From: an uncultured Ruminococcus sp.
GTDB taxonomy: Bacteria; Bacillota; Clostridia; Oscillospirales; Acutalibacteraceae
DNA: 37,773 nucleotides
Assembly (NCBI GenBank): GCA_902787145.1
Contig: CADAEZ010000010.1
Span: 1-37,773, forward strand
Direction: 5' to 3'
Part shown: positions 1 through 9,452 of the stretch, piece by piece
Layout: each line of letters begins with the position of its first letter
Numbering within the stretch: position 1 is the stretch's first letter
Made by a program: the position numbers and the translations under genes
The notes under the pieces: generated by a model
Told to the model about the DNA's origin: nothing
Databases searched by the model: none
The model's input: the letters and a program-made list of their open reading frames with translations, nothing else

Positions 1-49
1 CCGCGCGCTGCCACTCCTCCTCAGCGCGAAGCACTTTTATATCTTTCAT
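1..49 (-). CDS. Start of a gene cut by the window edge, possible GNAT acetyltransferase
   Basis: An ATG at 49-47 on the minus strand is preceded by a good ribosome binding site (AGGTGAAGGG, about 51-59). It opens 16 codons reading MKDIKVLRAEEEWQRA to the edge of the window. The gene starts 14 bases after the stop of the small lipoprotein gene at 64-504, so the two are probably cotranscribed. The AEEEWQRA opening reminds me of a family of clostridial GNAT N-acetyltransferases, but 16 residues cannot establish that. The start codon and frame are well supported; the product is a weak guess. Confidence 0.55.
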   Translation of the reverse strand, partial: MKDIKVLRAEEEWQRA

Positions 50-63
50 ACCCTTCACCTCGC

Positions 64-504
64 CTAAAGCCTTGCGGCAAATACTTTGTACGACTTTTTA
101 AACGCGCCGTTTTCGTCGGTAACCTCGACCGAAACGGATTGCAAATCTTCGCCCGATATCGTTAGCTTCCAGTCGGGTTCCAGCTTGATGCTGTCGGCGG
201 AATAGAAAAAGCTGTCTGTATCAATCATTCTCAGGATATATAATCCGTTGCTGCCCGGCTCACACAGCGAAACCCTGCGGCTTTCTCCGGTTTTCACCTT
301 GGACGATGATGGAGTTCCCCACACCGTGGTTTTAAGATTCTTTTCTGTCATGGGCAATATCCACAGGTCGGCGTCCGTAACTTTATTTGTAAATACTATT
401 GCCTTGTTTTTCTCGAGTTTCATATTATTCTCCTTTGTTGCGCAGCCGCACAAAAACAATACAGCAATCAAACAGGCGATTAAGACCGCTTTTTTCATAT
501 TCAT
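64..504 (-). CDS. Small lipoprotein of unknown function
   Basis: This 146-residue protein begins with a lysine pair, a hydrophobic stretch and a lipobox (FLCGC, Cys at about residue 21), so it should be exported and lipid-anchored on the outer face of the membrane. The rest is mostly beta-prone and contains the phrase NGLYILRMIDTD; I do not recognise the family. The start is supported by GGAG about 7 bases upstream of the ATG. A promoter is visible upstream (TTTACA at 553-558, TATTAT at 530-535, spacing 17), and it diverges from the promoter of the EAL gene. The next gene downstream is the one cut at the window edge. Confidence 0.8.
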   Translation of the reverse strand: MNMKKAVLIACLIAVLFLCGCATKENNMKLEKNKAIVFTNKVTDADLWILPMTEKNLKTTVWGTPSSSKVKTGESRRVSLCEPGSNGLYILRMIDTDSFFYSADSIKLEPDWKLTISGEDLQSVSVEVTDENGAFKKSYKVFAARL

Positions 505-529
505 TCTTTATCTCCTATCGTTTTATCTA

Positions 530-558
530 ATAATACATCAAAAAACAGCCTTTGTAAA
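530..558 (-). promoter_or_regulatory. SigA-type promoter for the small lipoprotein gene
   Basis: Read on the minus strand, TTTACA (558-553) and TATTAT (535-530) are separated by 17 bases and lie about 25 bases before the ribosome binding site of the lipoprotein gene. Confidence 0.65.
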
Positions 559-611
559 CCAAAAAATCTTTCATATTGCATAAATTCTTTAAAATTTATG
601 AAGTTCTTTCA

Positions 612-640
612 TTGACAATAACGCCTCAAGATAATATAAT
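612..640 (+). promoter_or_regulatory. Consensus SigA promoter for the EAL-GGDEF gene pair
   Basis: A perfect TTGACA (612-617) and a perfect TATAAT (635-640) are spaced by exactly 17 bases. Transcription should begin near 647. This places the first in-frame ATG of the following frame (576) upstream of the transcript and fixes the real start at 690. Confidence 0.85.
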
Positions 641-689
641 TATATTAAGAGTACCCAATGAATTCATCGTTAGAAACGAGAGGATTGGA

Positions 690-3689
690 ATGAAAAAGTA
701 TCAATTTGATTCCGTCACTATGTCTACTATCGAAAATCTAAAAGTACCGCTTGCCGTTTTCCAGAGAGTTGACAAGCGGATAACAACTATCGCCTTGTCC
801 GACGGCTTTTGCGATATGCTTGGCTTCTCCGACAGAGACGAGGCTTATCGCGCTATGGATTACGATATGTTCTCGGCAACTCATCCCGACGACACAATAC
901 GTATCGCCAATGAAACGATGCGGTTTATCAACGAAAGCGGTAAATACGATTTAGTATACCGAACCCTTAAACGAGACGGAAGCGGATACCGAATCATCCA
1001 CGCCGTCGGCGAGCACGTAGATACTGATTCCGGCGAAAGGCTGGCGTATGTCTGGTTTACGGACGAAGGAGCATATACCTCGGAAGAAAACAGCATCGGC
1101 GAGAACCTTGCTCCTGTTTTCAGACAGGCCTTGTACGAGGAAAGCCTGATAAACACAACCTACTTTGACTATCTTACAGGACTTCCGAATATGACCTACT
1201 TCTTTGAGCTGGCCGAAAGCTGGCGCAAGAGTCATATCGAAAACGGCGGCAAAGCCGCAATGTTGTTTTTGGATTTGTGCGGAATGAAGTATTACAACAG
1301 AAAATTCGGTTTTTCGCAGGGAGACAATCTGTTGAAAGCCTTTGCCGAAATTCTGAAGAAACACTTCCCACAAGATGCTTGCAGCCGGTTCAGCTCCGAC
1401 CACTTCTGCGTTTTTACCGACGCAAAGAATATCGAAACTACGCTTAGCTCGATATTTGACGAAATCGAGGTCTCAAACGACCCAAAAATCCTGCCGGTGC
1501 GTATAGGAATAACTATAAGCTCCGATACCGACTCGGATATAAGCGGAGAATTCGACAAAGCAAAATACGCCTGTGACTCTATACGCAATACATATTTATC
1601 TAAATACTGTTATTATCAGGATACGATGCTCACCAAGACGCAAAATATCAGCTACATTCTTGATAATCTCGACCGCGCAATCGAGGAAAGATGGATTCAG
1701 ATCTATTATCAGCCGATTGTACGCGTTGCCAACGGACGTGTATGCGACGAGGAAGCGTTATCAAGGTGGGTAGACCCGGTTAGGGGAATGCTCAATCCCG
1801 ACGACTTTATTCCCATACTTGAGGAATCAAACCTCATATACAAACTCGACCTATATGTAACCGAACGAGTTCTCGAAAAAATGAAAAAACAGGCGAACGA
1901 AGGCTTGTACGTTGTATCTTCGTCCATCAACCTGTCACGAAGCGATTTTGACACATGCGACATAGTAGAAGAAGTCCGTAAAAGGGTTGACGCCGCAGGA
2001 ATAGAGCGCAATAAAATAAACATTGAGTTGACCGAAAGTACACTCGGCAACGATTTTGAGTATATAAAATCACAAATTGACCGTTTTCGCGAGTTGGGCT
2101 TTAACGTATGGATGGACGACTTTGGCAGCGGTTATTCCTCGCTTGACGTATTGCAGAGCATACAATTTGACCTCATCAAATTTGATATGCGTTTTATGAA
2201 AGAATTTTATAACGGCGACAAAAGCAAGATTATCCTCACCGAGCTTACAAGAATGGCGATTGCTCTGGGAATTGACACGGTATGCGAGGGTGTGGAAACA
2301 AAGGATCAGGCAGATTTTCTGTTTGAAGTAGGCTGCACAAAGTTGCAGGGTTACTATTTTTGTCGCCCGATTCCATACGAAAAAATCCTCGAAAGGTACA
2401 AAACCGGAACCCAGATCGGTTTTGAGAATCCCGAAGAATCGGATTACTACGCCGCTATCGGAAAAATCAACCTCTATGATTTAGCGATTCTGTCTAATGA
2501 TGATGAAAAAGTTTTTGAGCACTATTTCAACACTATACCGATGGCGATAATCGAAAGCAACGACGAAAAAATCACACTGATACGCTGTAACAATTCTTAC
2601 CGCGCTTTTATAACAAAGAATTTTGGCAATTTATCTCTCGAAGAAAGCTTCGGCTCCCTAAAGAACAAAGATAAAAGCGGCTACGCGTTTTTAAATTCTT
2701 TGCGAGACTTTGGCAAGGCCGACAAAAAGACGTTTTTGGACGAGGAGTTGCCCGACGGATCAATTGCTCACGCGATTATGAAAACCGTCGCGCTAAACCC
2801 CACTACCGGAACAAGAGCTATCGCGGTAGCGATACTCGCGGTGTTGGACAACGAAACGTCATCCATTACCTTTACTCAGGTAGCCAAGGCTCTGTCGGCG
2901 GATTACATAAGTCTGTATTATGTAGACATAAATACCGAAAGATTTATAGAGTATAAATCAAATCCGCTTATCAAGCAACTCTCGATTGAACAGCGCAACT
3001 CCGATTTCTTCAGAACAACCAGAACCTCCGCTAAAAAGCTTGTGTTCGCGGACGACAGGGAGGCATTCACAAAAAGCTTTACCAAGTCCAACGTATTGCG
3101 TTCCATCGAGCGAAACGGAGCGTATGTACGGGATTACAGGCTAATACTTGACGATAAGCCTACCTATGTCACTCTTAAAGCGGTACGCACCAAAACCGAC
3201 AAAAACCATCTTATCGTCGGAATAATTAACACCGACGTCCAAATGCGCCAAAAAGAGGCTTTCGAGAGAATGCGTGAGGAAAAGATAACCTTCTCGCGTA
3301 TAGCCGCTCTGACAGACAATTTTATCTGTATTTATACAGTTGACCCAAAAACAGACAGCTTCTACGAATACAGTACAACCGACGACTATGACGAACTGAA
3401 TATTGCCAAACAAGGTGAAAATTTCTTTGATATAGCATTAAGAGAAAGTATTAACGTTATATATCAAGAGGATTTGGAGATGTTCCGCTCGTCCTTCTCA
3501 AAGAAAAAAATACTTGATACAATTCAAAAAAACGGTATATTTGCGTTAAACTACAGACTCGTAATAAAAAACAAGCCAATAAACGTATGTATGAAAGGAG
3601 CTTTAGTCGAGGAAAAAGACGGTCCCCAGCTTATCATCGGCGTAACCGATGTTGACAAACATAACCATACAGATCGGGGTGATGCGTAA
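690..3689 (+). CDS. PAS / degenerate GGDEF / EAL c-di-GMP phosphodiesterase with C-terminal PAS-like domains
   Basis: This 999-residue cytoplasmic protein probably hydrolyses c-di-GMP to pGpG. Residues ~15-125 look like a PAS sensor domain. Residues ~155-290 are a GGDEF fold whose signature is SSDHF (235-239), so cyclase activity is unlikely. Residues ~330-580 are an EAL domain with its key motifs intact: EALSRW (355), INLSR, ELTES, MDDFGSGYSS, FDLIKFD, CEGVET and QGYYF. The last ~380 residues hold two or three PAS-like repeats. I chose the ATG at 690 over the in-frame ATG at 576. It has a ribosome binding site (AGAGG, spacing about 6), and the earlier ATG lies upstream of the promoter. The stop overlaps the start of the next gene by one base, suggesting translational coupling. 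Confidence 0.9.
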   Translation: MKKYQFDSVTMSTIENLKVPLAVFQRVDKRITTIALSDGFCDMLGFSDRDEAYRAMDYDMFSATHPDDTIRIANETMRFINESGKYDLVYRTLKRDGSGYRIIHAVGEHVDTDSGERLAYVWFTDEGAYTSEENSIGENLAPVFRQALYEESLINTTYFDYLTGLPNMTYFFELAESWRKSHIENGGKAAMLFLDLCGMKYYNRKFGFSQGDNLLKAFAEILKKHFPQDACSRFSSDHFCVFTDAKNIETTLSSIFDEIEVSNDPKILPVRIGITISSDTDSDISGEFDKAKYACDSIRNTYLSKYCYYQDTMLTKTQNISYILDNLDRAIEERWIQIYYQPIVRVANGRVCDEEALSRWVDPVRGMLNPDDFIPILEESNLIYKLDLYVTERVLEKMKKQANEGLYVVSSSINLSRSDFDTCDIVEEVRKRVDAAGIERNKINIELTESTLGNDFEYIKSQIDRFRELGFNVWMDDFGSGYSSLDVLQSIQFDLIKFDMRFMKEFYNGDKSKIILTELTRMAIALGIDTVCEGVETKDQADFLFEVGCTKLQGYYFCRPIPYEKILERYKTGTQIGFENPEESDYYAAIGKINLYDLAILSNDDEKVFEHYFNTIPMAIIESNDEKITLIRCNNSYRAFITKNFGNLSLEESFGSLKNKDKSGYAFLNSLRDFGKADKKTFLDEELPDGSIAHAIMKTVALNPTTGTRAIAVAILAVLDNETSSITFTQVAKALSADYISLYYVDINTERFIEYKSNPLIKQLSIEQRNSDFFRTTRTSAKKLVFADDREAFTKSFTKSNVLRSIERNGAYVRDYRLILDDKPTYVTLKAVRTKTDKNHLIVGIINTDVQMRQKEAFERMREEKITFSRIAALTDNFICIYTVDPKTDSFYEYSTTDDYDELNIAKQGENFFDIALRESINVIYQEDLEMFRSSFSKKKILDTIQKNGIFALNYRLVIKNKPINVCMKGALVEEKDGPQLIIGVTDVDKHNHTDRGDA

Positions 3690-4891
3690 TGTCTTACTCT
3701 GTAATCGGAATGTTAGCTATCGCTATCAACCTCATAATAAACCGTGACGTATTGTGGCGTAAGGACGACTTCGACCTGATCCCCGCCTATAAAGAATACC
3801 GCGCCTTTATAGTAAGTATTCTGGTATTTTGCACCTCGGATGTACTCTGGGGTCTGCTTGACGAATATCATATCCAGCCTTTTCTGTATTTGGTAACGGT
3901 GATATACTTTGCCTCAATGATGACGGGTTTTATGCTGTGGACAAGGTACATCGCCGCGTATATGGAAGGCGGCAAAATCTTAAAAAACATACTGACCGTT
4001 ACAAGCACGACAATGCTCGTTGCCGAGTTGATCATTCTCATCATAAACTTCTTTATCCCGATTCAGTTCTGGTTCGACGAAAACGCGGTATATCACGCTG
4101 GAATCGCGCGATATGTGCCTTTGACGCTGCAACTTATACTGTTTGCGGTTACTTCGATGTATACCTTTATGAAACCGTCCAAAGACCCCGATGCCACCAA
4201 AAGGCTGAAGAGTACTGTCGGTTATTTCGGATTGGTAATGGCGGCTCTTATAGTATTGCAGCTGTTCTATCCTCTGCTTCCGCTTTATTCAATCGGATAT
4301 CTTGTCGGAAGCTGTCTTACACACACCTTTGTTGTAGAAGGCGAAAAAGAGGATTACCGCAAAACTCTTGAGGAAACGCTCAGGCGTGAAAAACAGCACA
4401 AGGAAGAGCTCGGTACGGCAAAGAGGAAAATATACACCGATCCTCTTACCGGTACAGGCAGCAAACAGGCTTATATGGACGATGTTGACAGGCTTAACCA
4501 GAAAATCAAATCAGGAGATTCGCGAGAATTCGCGATTGCTGTATTTGATTTAAACAACCTCAAAGAAATAAACGATACAAAAGGTCATGACTTCGGAGAT
4601 ATTTACATATATAACGCCGGTATGCTCATAGGCGAATATTTTCCGCACAGCCCCGTATACCGAATCGGCGGTGATGAATTTGCGGCGATCATCGGAGGCG
4701 AAGATTATAAAATCCACGAAGAGCTTATGGAAAAGTTTAACGAAAGGATTGACAACAACAAGAAATCTGACAAGGTTGTCGTAGCGTCGGGTATCGCCAG
4801 ATATCAACCTGAGATTGACAAAAACTATGTGTCGGTGTTCGAAAGAGCCGACAGACGGATGTACATACGCAAAAAAGAACTTAAAGCATAG
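3689..4891 (+). CDS. Membrane diguanylate cyclase (GGDEF)
   Basis: This 400-residue protein probably makes c-di-GMP from two GTP. About 200 N-terminal residues form roughly six hydrophobic segments. They are followed by a charged, probably coiled-coil linker (~215-250) and a GGDEF domain (~250-400). The active site looks intact: DPLTG, FDLNNLKEINDTKGHDFGD and GGDEF at 327-331. The inhibitory RxxD site expected nine to six residues before GGDEF is absent (FPHS there), so classical product inhibition is not expected. GGGGTGA precedes the ATG, and the start overlaps the previous stop as TAATG, pairing this cyclase with an EAL phosphodiesterase. A strong terminator follows at once. Confidence 0.9.
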   Translation: MSYSVIGMLAIAINLIINRDVLWRKDDFDLIPAYKEYRAFIVSILVFCTSDVLWGLLDEYHIQPFLYLVTVIYFASMMTGFMLWTRYIAAYMEGGKILKNILTVTSTTMLVAELIILIINFFIPIQFWFDENAVYHAGIARYVPLTLQLILFAVTSMYTFMKPSKDPDATKRLKSTVGYFGLVMAALIVLQLFYPLLPLYSIGYLVGSCLTHTFVVEGEKEDYRKTLEETLRREKQHKEELGTAKRKIYTDPLTGTGSKQAYMDDVDRLNQKIKSGDSREFAIAVFDLNNLKEINDTKGHDFGDIYIYNAGMLIGEYFPHSPVYRIGGDEFAAIIGGEDYKIHEELMEKFNERIDNNKKSDKVVVASGIARYQPEIDKNYVSVFERADRRMYIRKKELKA

Positions 4892-4896
4892 AAACG

Positions 4897-4934
4897 GGAG
4901 GTTGCCGCAAATCGAGGCAACCTCCTTGGTTTTT
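4897..4934 (+). terminator. Rho-independent terminator after the EAL-GGDEF pair
   Basis: A 10-bp perfect stem (GGAGGTTGCC at 4897-4906, GGCAACCTCC at 4916-4925) with a 9-base loop is followed by TTGGTTTTT. Confidence 0.88.
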
Positions 4935-5055
4935 GACCGGTCATCCGCGTATAGGTAAATAATATAAAATTTAGATTGTTTGCAATAAAATTTTATCAAT
5001 CTTTACTATTGTACCCCGGAATTTAAAAAATAAAATCAAGTAACGCAATTTTCAC

Positions 5056-5084
5056 TTGACTTTATGGCGCTAAAATTTTATAAT
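5056..5084 (+). promoter_or_regulatory. SigA-type promoter for the HD-GYP gene at 5164
   Basis: TTGACT (5056-5061) and TATAAT (5079-5084) are spaced by 17 bases. The predicted start near 5091 leaves a leader of about 73 AT-rich bases. I see no c-di-GMP riboswitch signature in that leader. Confidence 0.8.
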
Positions 5085-5163
5085 TCTTATAGATTAGTTA
5101 TTATATATTTTTACATTTTTGTAAAATAATACTAATAGCAGGATTCAAAAACGAGGCTTTAGT

Positions 5164-7269
5164 ATGTTTGAAACAAATCACAGAATCAGTAAAAAGAAAA
5201 CAATTATAATGTTTCTGGGGCTGTTCGTTGTGTCTATCAGCTTAAACATCTTAGGCACAAAGATCAGCCAATGGCTGGGAACTCCCCTCTATATTGACAA
5301 CATCGGCACCATACTCGCGGCGGCAGTCGGGGGTTATCTGCCGTGTATCACTGTAGGATTTTTCTACAATGTTATTATGGGCATAACCCAGAACAACACT
5401 ACCTACTACTGCTTTATCAGCGTGCTCATAGCCGCAGCCGCGTCGTTTTTCGCTCGCAAGGGCTGGCTTAGGAAGTTTCCGCATATTCTGGCCGCTATAC
5501 TGACATTTGCCGCTTTCGGAGGCGGTATCGGCTGCTTTTTGACCTGGTTTTTGGGTGGATTTGATTCGTTCTCCGAATTCGGAGTCAGCATAAGCCAATC
5601 TACGGGAATGAATATTTTTGTCGCGGATTTTATAGCGACTATGATTATTGATATAATCGACAAAGCGATAGTGACCTTTATCGCCGTTGCGATATGGATG
5701 GCGTTGCCCAAACGTTTTCTGAGGGAATTCCGAATATTTAACAAAGATCTCAGCTTTAAACGCACCAAGGGAGTTACACGAGGACGAATGTCGCTGAGGT
5801 CAAAGGCTCTGCTCGTGGTCGGAATTGCTACCACGCTGGTCGTTTTGTCGGCAGTAATGGTGTCCGCAATCCAGTACCACGATTCTATCCTGAACGAATA
5901 CATCGAACAGGGCAACAACGTCACCGAATTGATGCAGCAAAGCATTGAGCCTACTATGGTTGACGAGTTTATACAACAGGGTGAAAAAAGCGAAAACTAT
6001 AATAATATCCGACATATTTTTGACAACATACTAAAAAGCTCACATGAGCTAAAATATCTGTACGTTTATAGAATAACTGCTGACGGATGTGTGGTTGTAC
6101 TCGATATTGATACCACGGATTCGGAGGCGGATAATCCGGGCGACAGACTTGAACTTGACGAATATATGAAAGCCCATATCAAGGATTTTGAACGCGGAAA
6201 GGACATCGAACCGACTATAACCAACGACTCCTATGGCTGGCTGCTGACGATTTACAAGCCTATTAACGACCATTACGGCAACAATTTATGCTATGTAGCG
6301 GCCGATCTTTCGATGCAGAATCTCGTGGCGGAAGAGACAATGTTCCTCGCTAAGATTATCTCGATGTTTCTCGGATTCCTGACGCTGATTATGGCTTTCG
6401 CTTTATGGATAACCGAACATTATATAACCGAGCCGATAAACAAAATCGCGGCGGTAACCAGCTCGTTCGCGTATAACAGTACCACGGCGCGCGCTAAAAC
6501 ACTTGAGTCAATAAGAAAGCTCGATATACAAACGGGCGACGAAATCGAAAACCTTTACAACACGATAGCTTTTTCCACTAAGGAAATCGTCGGATATATC
6601 GAAGATGTCCAAAAGAAAAGCCGCCAAATCTCCAAGTTGCAGAGCGGACTTATTATGGTACTCGCCGATCTGGTTGAAAGCCGTGACAAATGTACCGGCG
6701 ACCACGTCCGCAAAACCGCCGCCTATACCAGTATCATTATGGATCAGCTAAAGAAAGACGGAGTCTACAGCGACATCCTTACCGACCAGTATATCGTGGA
6801 TGTTGTGAACTCCGCTCCGTTGCACGATATTGGTAAAATTCAGATTTCCGACGCTTTGCTCAACAAACCCGGCAGGCTCACCGATGAGGAATTCAAGATA
6901 ATGCAGACTCATACCTCCGCCGGCGCAGAAATAATACTCAAGGCCATTAAGGAGGTCGACGAGGATTCGGGATACCTTAACGAAGCAAAAAATCTTGCTG
7001 CTTATCATCACGAAAAATGGAACGGCAAGGGATATCCGCTTGGACTAAAAGGCGAGGAGATCCCGCTTTCGGCGCGAGTTATGGCTGTTGCCGATGTTTT
7101 CGACGCGCTGGTATCAAGAAGGAGCTACAAGGAGCCATACCCGATTGACCATGCAATTGATATAATCCGCAACGAATCGGGAGAGCATTTTGATCCGAAT
7201 GTCGTAAACGCTTTCCTCGAGGCCGAGGACGAAATCCGAAGAATCGCTGAAATGAATCTGGATACATAA
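5164..7269 (+). CDS. Membrane HD-GYP c-di-GMP phosphodiesterase with an S-component-like sensor region
   Basis: This 701-residue protein likely degrades c-di-GMP to GMP or pGpG. Residues ~12-182 are several membrane segments with a TPLYIDNIGTILAA opening that resembles the membrane part of ECF transporter S components. Residues ~213-237 are a further membrane segment, followed by an extracellular region (~238-392) that may be Cache-like. A last membrane helix (~393-416) leads to a HAMP-like linker and an HD-GYP domain (~500-700). Catalytic motifs are intact: HDIGK at 554, HH at 615-616 and NGKGYP at 620-625. GAGG precedes the ATG. The gene has its own promoter and terminator, so it is a single-gene unit. 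The ligand is unknown. Confidence 0.88.
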   Translation: MFETNHRISKKKTIIMFLGLFVVSISLNILGTKISQWLGTPLYIDNIGTILAAAVGGYLPCITVGFFYNVIMGITQNNTTYYCFISVLIAAAASFFARKGWLRKFPHILAAILTFAAFGGGIGCFLTWFLGGFDSFSEFGVSISQSTGMNIFVADFIATMIIDIIDKAIVTFIAVAIWMALPKRFLREFRIFNKDLSFKRTKGVTRGRMSLRSKALLVVGIATTLVVLSAVMVSAIQYHDSILNEYIEQGNNVTELMQQSIEPTMVDEFIQQGEKSENYNNIRHIFDNILKSSHELKYLYVYRITADGCVVVLDIDTTDSEADNPGDRLELDEYMKAHIKDFERGKDIEPTITNDSYGWLLTIYKPINDHYGNNLCYVAADLSMQNLVAEETMFLAKIISMFLGFLTLIMAFALWITEHYITEPINKIAAVTSSFAYNSTTARAKTLESIRKLDIQTGDEIENLYNTIAFSTKEIVGYIEDVQKKSRQISKLQSGLIMVLADLVESRDKCTGDHVRKTAAYTSIIMDQLKKDGVYSDILTDQYIVDVVNSAPLHDIGKIQISDALLNKPGRLTDEEFKIMQTHTSAGAEIILKAIKEVDEDSGYLNEAKNLAAYHHEKWNGKGYPLGLKGEEIPLSARVMAVADVFDALVSRRSYKEPYPIDHAIDIIRNESGEHFDPNVVNAFLEAEDEIRRIAEMNLDT

Positions 7270-7279
7270 GAAAAGACTT

Positions 7280-7306
7280 GGAGCTGCCGCTTATCGCGGC
7301 AGCTCC
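7280..7306. terminator. Bidirectional terminator between converging genes
   Basis: An 11-bp perfect stem (GGAGCTGCCGC at 7280-7290, GCGGCAGCTCC at 7296-7306) has a 5-base loop. On the plus strand it is followed by TGTTGCATTTT, and on the minus strand by AAGTCTTTTCTT. It lies between the HD-GYP gene and the end of the large minus-strand cluster, and could serve both. Confidence 0.8.
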
Positions 7307-7332
7307 TGTTGCATTTTATAATCTGTTAAGTT

Positions 7333-9441
7333 TTATCCAACTTTCGCAAAAGCCTTTGACATAATGCCATACGACTGCTTAAGCCTTTGGGTAAGCTTCA
7401 TATCCTGTACACCGTTAAATCCGGTATCGTACATTTTTATTTTGCCGTCTGTTCCGGCGCCGATTTTGATAGTCTCAAAGGTCGCAAAACCGATTTCCTT
7501 GCCGTTAAGCTCGGCTATACAAGCCTTTGTACGCGGATTCTTAACCGAAAGCAGATACCACGGCAATCGTACCTCAAGCTTTTTATCTGCGAGGCTAAAG
7601 TCCGCCAGTGAATCATAATCCTTTGCGGAAGGATTCGCGTTGCCGTAAAGCAACTTTCCGGTTTCGATATATGACGGAGGCAGAGTTTTGTCCTCATCAG
7701 GCAGGTACATCTCATTTGAGACATAGGTGTTTATCTTATTATATACACCACTGTTTTTCTCAAAACGCTTTTGTTTGTCCTTGCCAAAAACGCCTTTGAG
7801 CACATTGTATTTATAATGGAACAAATCACGATACGCGTCGCACAACAGACGTGTATTATTTTTGCCGTTTATTTCAAGCAAAAAGTCCGTCGGTTCGGAA
7901 AAGCTCAGGTTAGAATTCTTTAGCTTTTTGCTTCCCTCGCCCATAATCTGAATAGGAACATAGTAGCTGTCCTTATCAAAATCAAAACCGTCGGGCAGGG
8001 TTATAAGCAAATGCATATAATCCGCGTCATATTTTACACAAACGCGCGTGTCGCCTACTCCGGTTTCCTGATTCCACTCCGAAGTATCGCCGTCCGGGTA
8101 TGTGTCGGACGCGTCAAACGCCAGCATTCCATATCCCTGCTCGGCACTCGAAAGGTCGTGAACCCTAAGCTGAGGCTTATCGGGATAATACATATCGGTG
8201 TTCCACGTACGCTTGAACCATTCGTCCTGCCAGGAGAACAGCAGTCCTCCGCAGCAGCCGGCTTTGTAGATATACTCTGTCATACGGCTGTCGAGCTCAC
8301 CCTGCTGTTTTTCATTGAGCCCGCCCTGCTGATAACCGTTGATTCCGAGGTGAGCGACTCCGCGTGTTGTCGAAAGTCCGTACTCGGCAATAAGCAGAGG
8401 TACTGTGTACTGCTTTTTCAAATCCTTTAGATAGGCGTAATAGTTATCCTTTTGGGACGTATACTCCTTTTGGTGGTTCATAAACTCAGGATAGTACGGA
8501 TATACGTCGACCGCGGCAAAAAGTCCTGCCTTGTACGATTTTTTGGGCAGAATATTCTCTGTGTTTACACTCTGTGAATCCTCTTCCTCGACGAACGGCT
8601 CGGATGAGTGCTTCATAATATCGAGCGTCTGCCAGTTGAGGAAAGCCACGGGCAGCTGACAGGAATATGTCTCGGTCTCGTAAGTCAGCAAACTGTCGCC
8701 CACATCGCAGAGGAAATACTCAAACGGAGAAGCTTTTTTAGAGGTTTTAAGGTATTTTCCGTTGAAATTTGTTTTGTCCGGATGAGATGCGTTGGTTTCG
8801 TTTATAAACTCCGCCGGATACTCCAGTCCCAGAATATATCCGAGCACATAGTCGGATATATCATTATCATACACCGCCGGGCTGAACTCCCCGTAGGTTG
8901 TATAATTGCTGGAGCCGTGGATTATATCTATAGTCTCTTTGACCGAGCGCTTAAACGCGGTTATCAGAATCTCGTCGCTTTCGAGTGCGTCGGTCAGTTC
9001 GTACATCAAGTCCTCGCTGAACCAAATGCCCTGCACCAGATACAGGGGAGACTTTTTGTGGGTTTTGTTATAGTCATAGAACGCGCGGTAGAAGTTTGGA
9101 TTCATTATCGTAAATACACGCACGGTGTTGGCGTTCATTTTTGCGATTTGGCCAAACCATTTCAGGTAGGTCGAGTAGGTGGTGTTCGGGTTGTTCAAAT
9201 CTGTTGTGGGTTCGGTAAGGCCCATATTGACGCCTTTTATATAGATAAGCTCCCCTTTGTTATCCTTATTCCTGCGATAAAAATATCCGTCTTCATTCGC
9301 TATATACGGTACATTCAGCTTGCCTGTACCCGAAAGTTCTATCGTATTTGAGTTTTCAGTATCTTTCTTTTCGGACGGAGCGCATGCCGCTGCCGAAAAG
9401 GCGATAATAATTACGAGCAGAACAGCAGTCAGCTTTTTCAT
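7333..9441 (-). CDS. Lipoprotein with a TIM-barrel glycosidase-like domain and a C-terminal CBM9-like module
   Basis: This 702-residue lipoprotein has a lipobox-like AAAC (Cys 20), so it should sit on the outer membrane face. Residues ~40-430 resemble the (beta/alpha)8 barrels of clan A glycosidases. They include [21 protein letters not shown] (Glu 207, possible acid/base), LLIAEYG (Glu 353, possible nucleophile) and [12 protein letters not shown]. Residues ~440-700 look like a CBM9-like beta-sandwich, with PDGDTSEW near its start and [10 protein letters not shown] near its end. It is clearly homologous along its whole length to the next gene upstream (9453-11657). It is the last gene of the cluster, 11 bases from its neighbour. 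Substrate unknown; a role in trimming or binding the exopolysaccharide is inferred. Confidence 0.8.
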   Translation of the reverse strand: MKKLTAVLLVIIIAFSAAACAPSEKKDTENSNTIELSGTGKLNVPYIANEDGYFYRRNKDNKGELIYIKGVNMGLTEPTTDLNNPNTTYSTYLKWFGQIAKMNANTVRVFTIMNPNFYRAFYDYNKTHKKSPLYLVQGIWFSEDLMYELTDALESDEILITAFKRSVKETIDIIHGSSNYTTYGEFSPAVYDNDISDYVLGYILGLEYPAEFINETNASHPDKTNFNGKYLKTSKKASPFEYFLCDVGDSLLTYETETYSCQLPVAFLNWQTLDIMKHSSEPFVEEEDSQSVNTENILPKKSYKAGLFAAVDVYPYYPEFMNHQKEYTSQKDNYYAYLKDLKKQYTVPLLIAEYGLSTTRGVAHLGINGYQQGGLNEKQQGELDSRMTEYIYKAGCCGGLLFSWQDEWFKRTWNTDMYYPDKPQLRVHDLSSAEQGYGMLAFDASDTYPDGDTSEWNQETGVGDTRVCVKYDADYMHLLITLPDGFDFDKDSYYVPIQIMGEGSKKLKNSNLSFSEPTDFLLEINGKNNTRLLCDAYRDLFHYKYNVLKGVFGKDKQKRFEKNSGVYNKINTYVSNEMYLPDEDKTLPPSYIETGKLLYGNANPSAKDYDSLADFSLADKKLEVRLPWYLLSVKNPRTKACIAELNGKEIGFATFETIKIGAGTDGKIKMYDTGFNGVQDMKLTQRLKQSYGIMSKAFAKVG

Positions 9442-9452
9442 TTTGCTCCTCC

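Noticed and set aside
5091-5163. Possible c-di-GMP riboswitch in the leader of the HD-GYP gene
   Set aside because: The leader is short and AT-rich and lacks the conserved GEMM-type core; the long leader at 22559-22669 was checked for the same and also lacks it.
8608-9351. A 247-codon open frame opposite the glycosidase-like lipoprotein
   Set aside because: The minus-strand protein has a signal, family motifs and a full-length paralogue next door; the plus frame has none of these.
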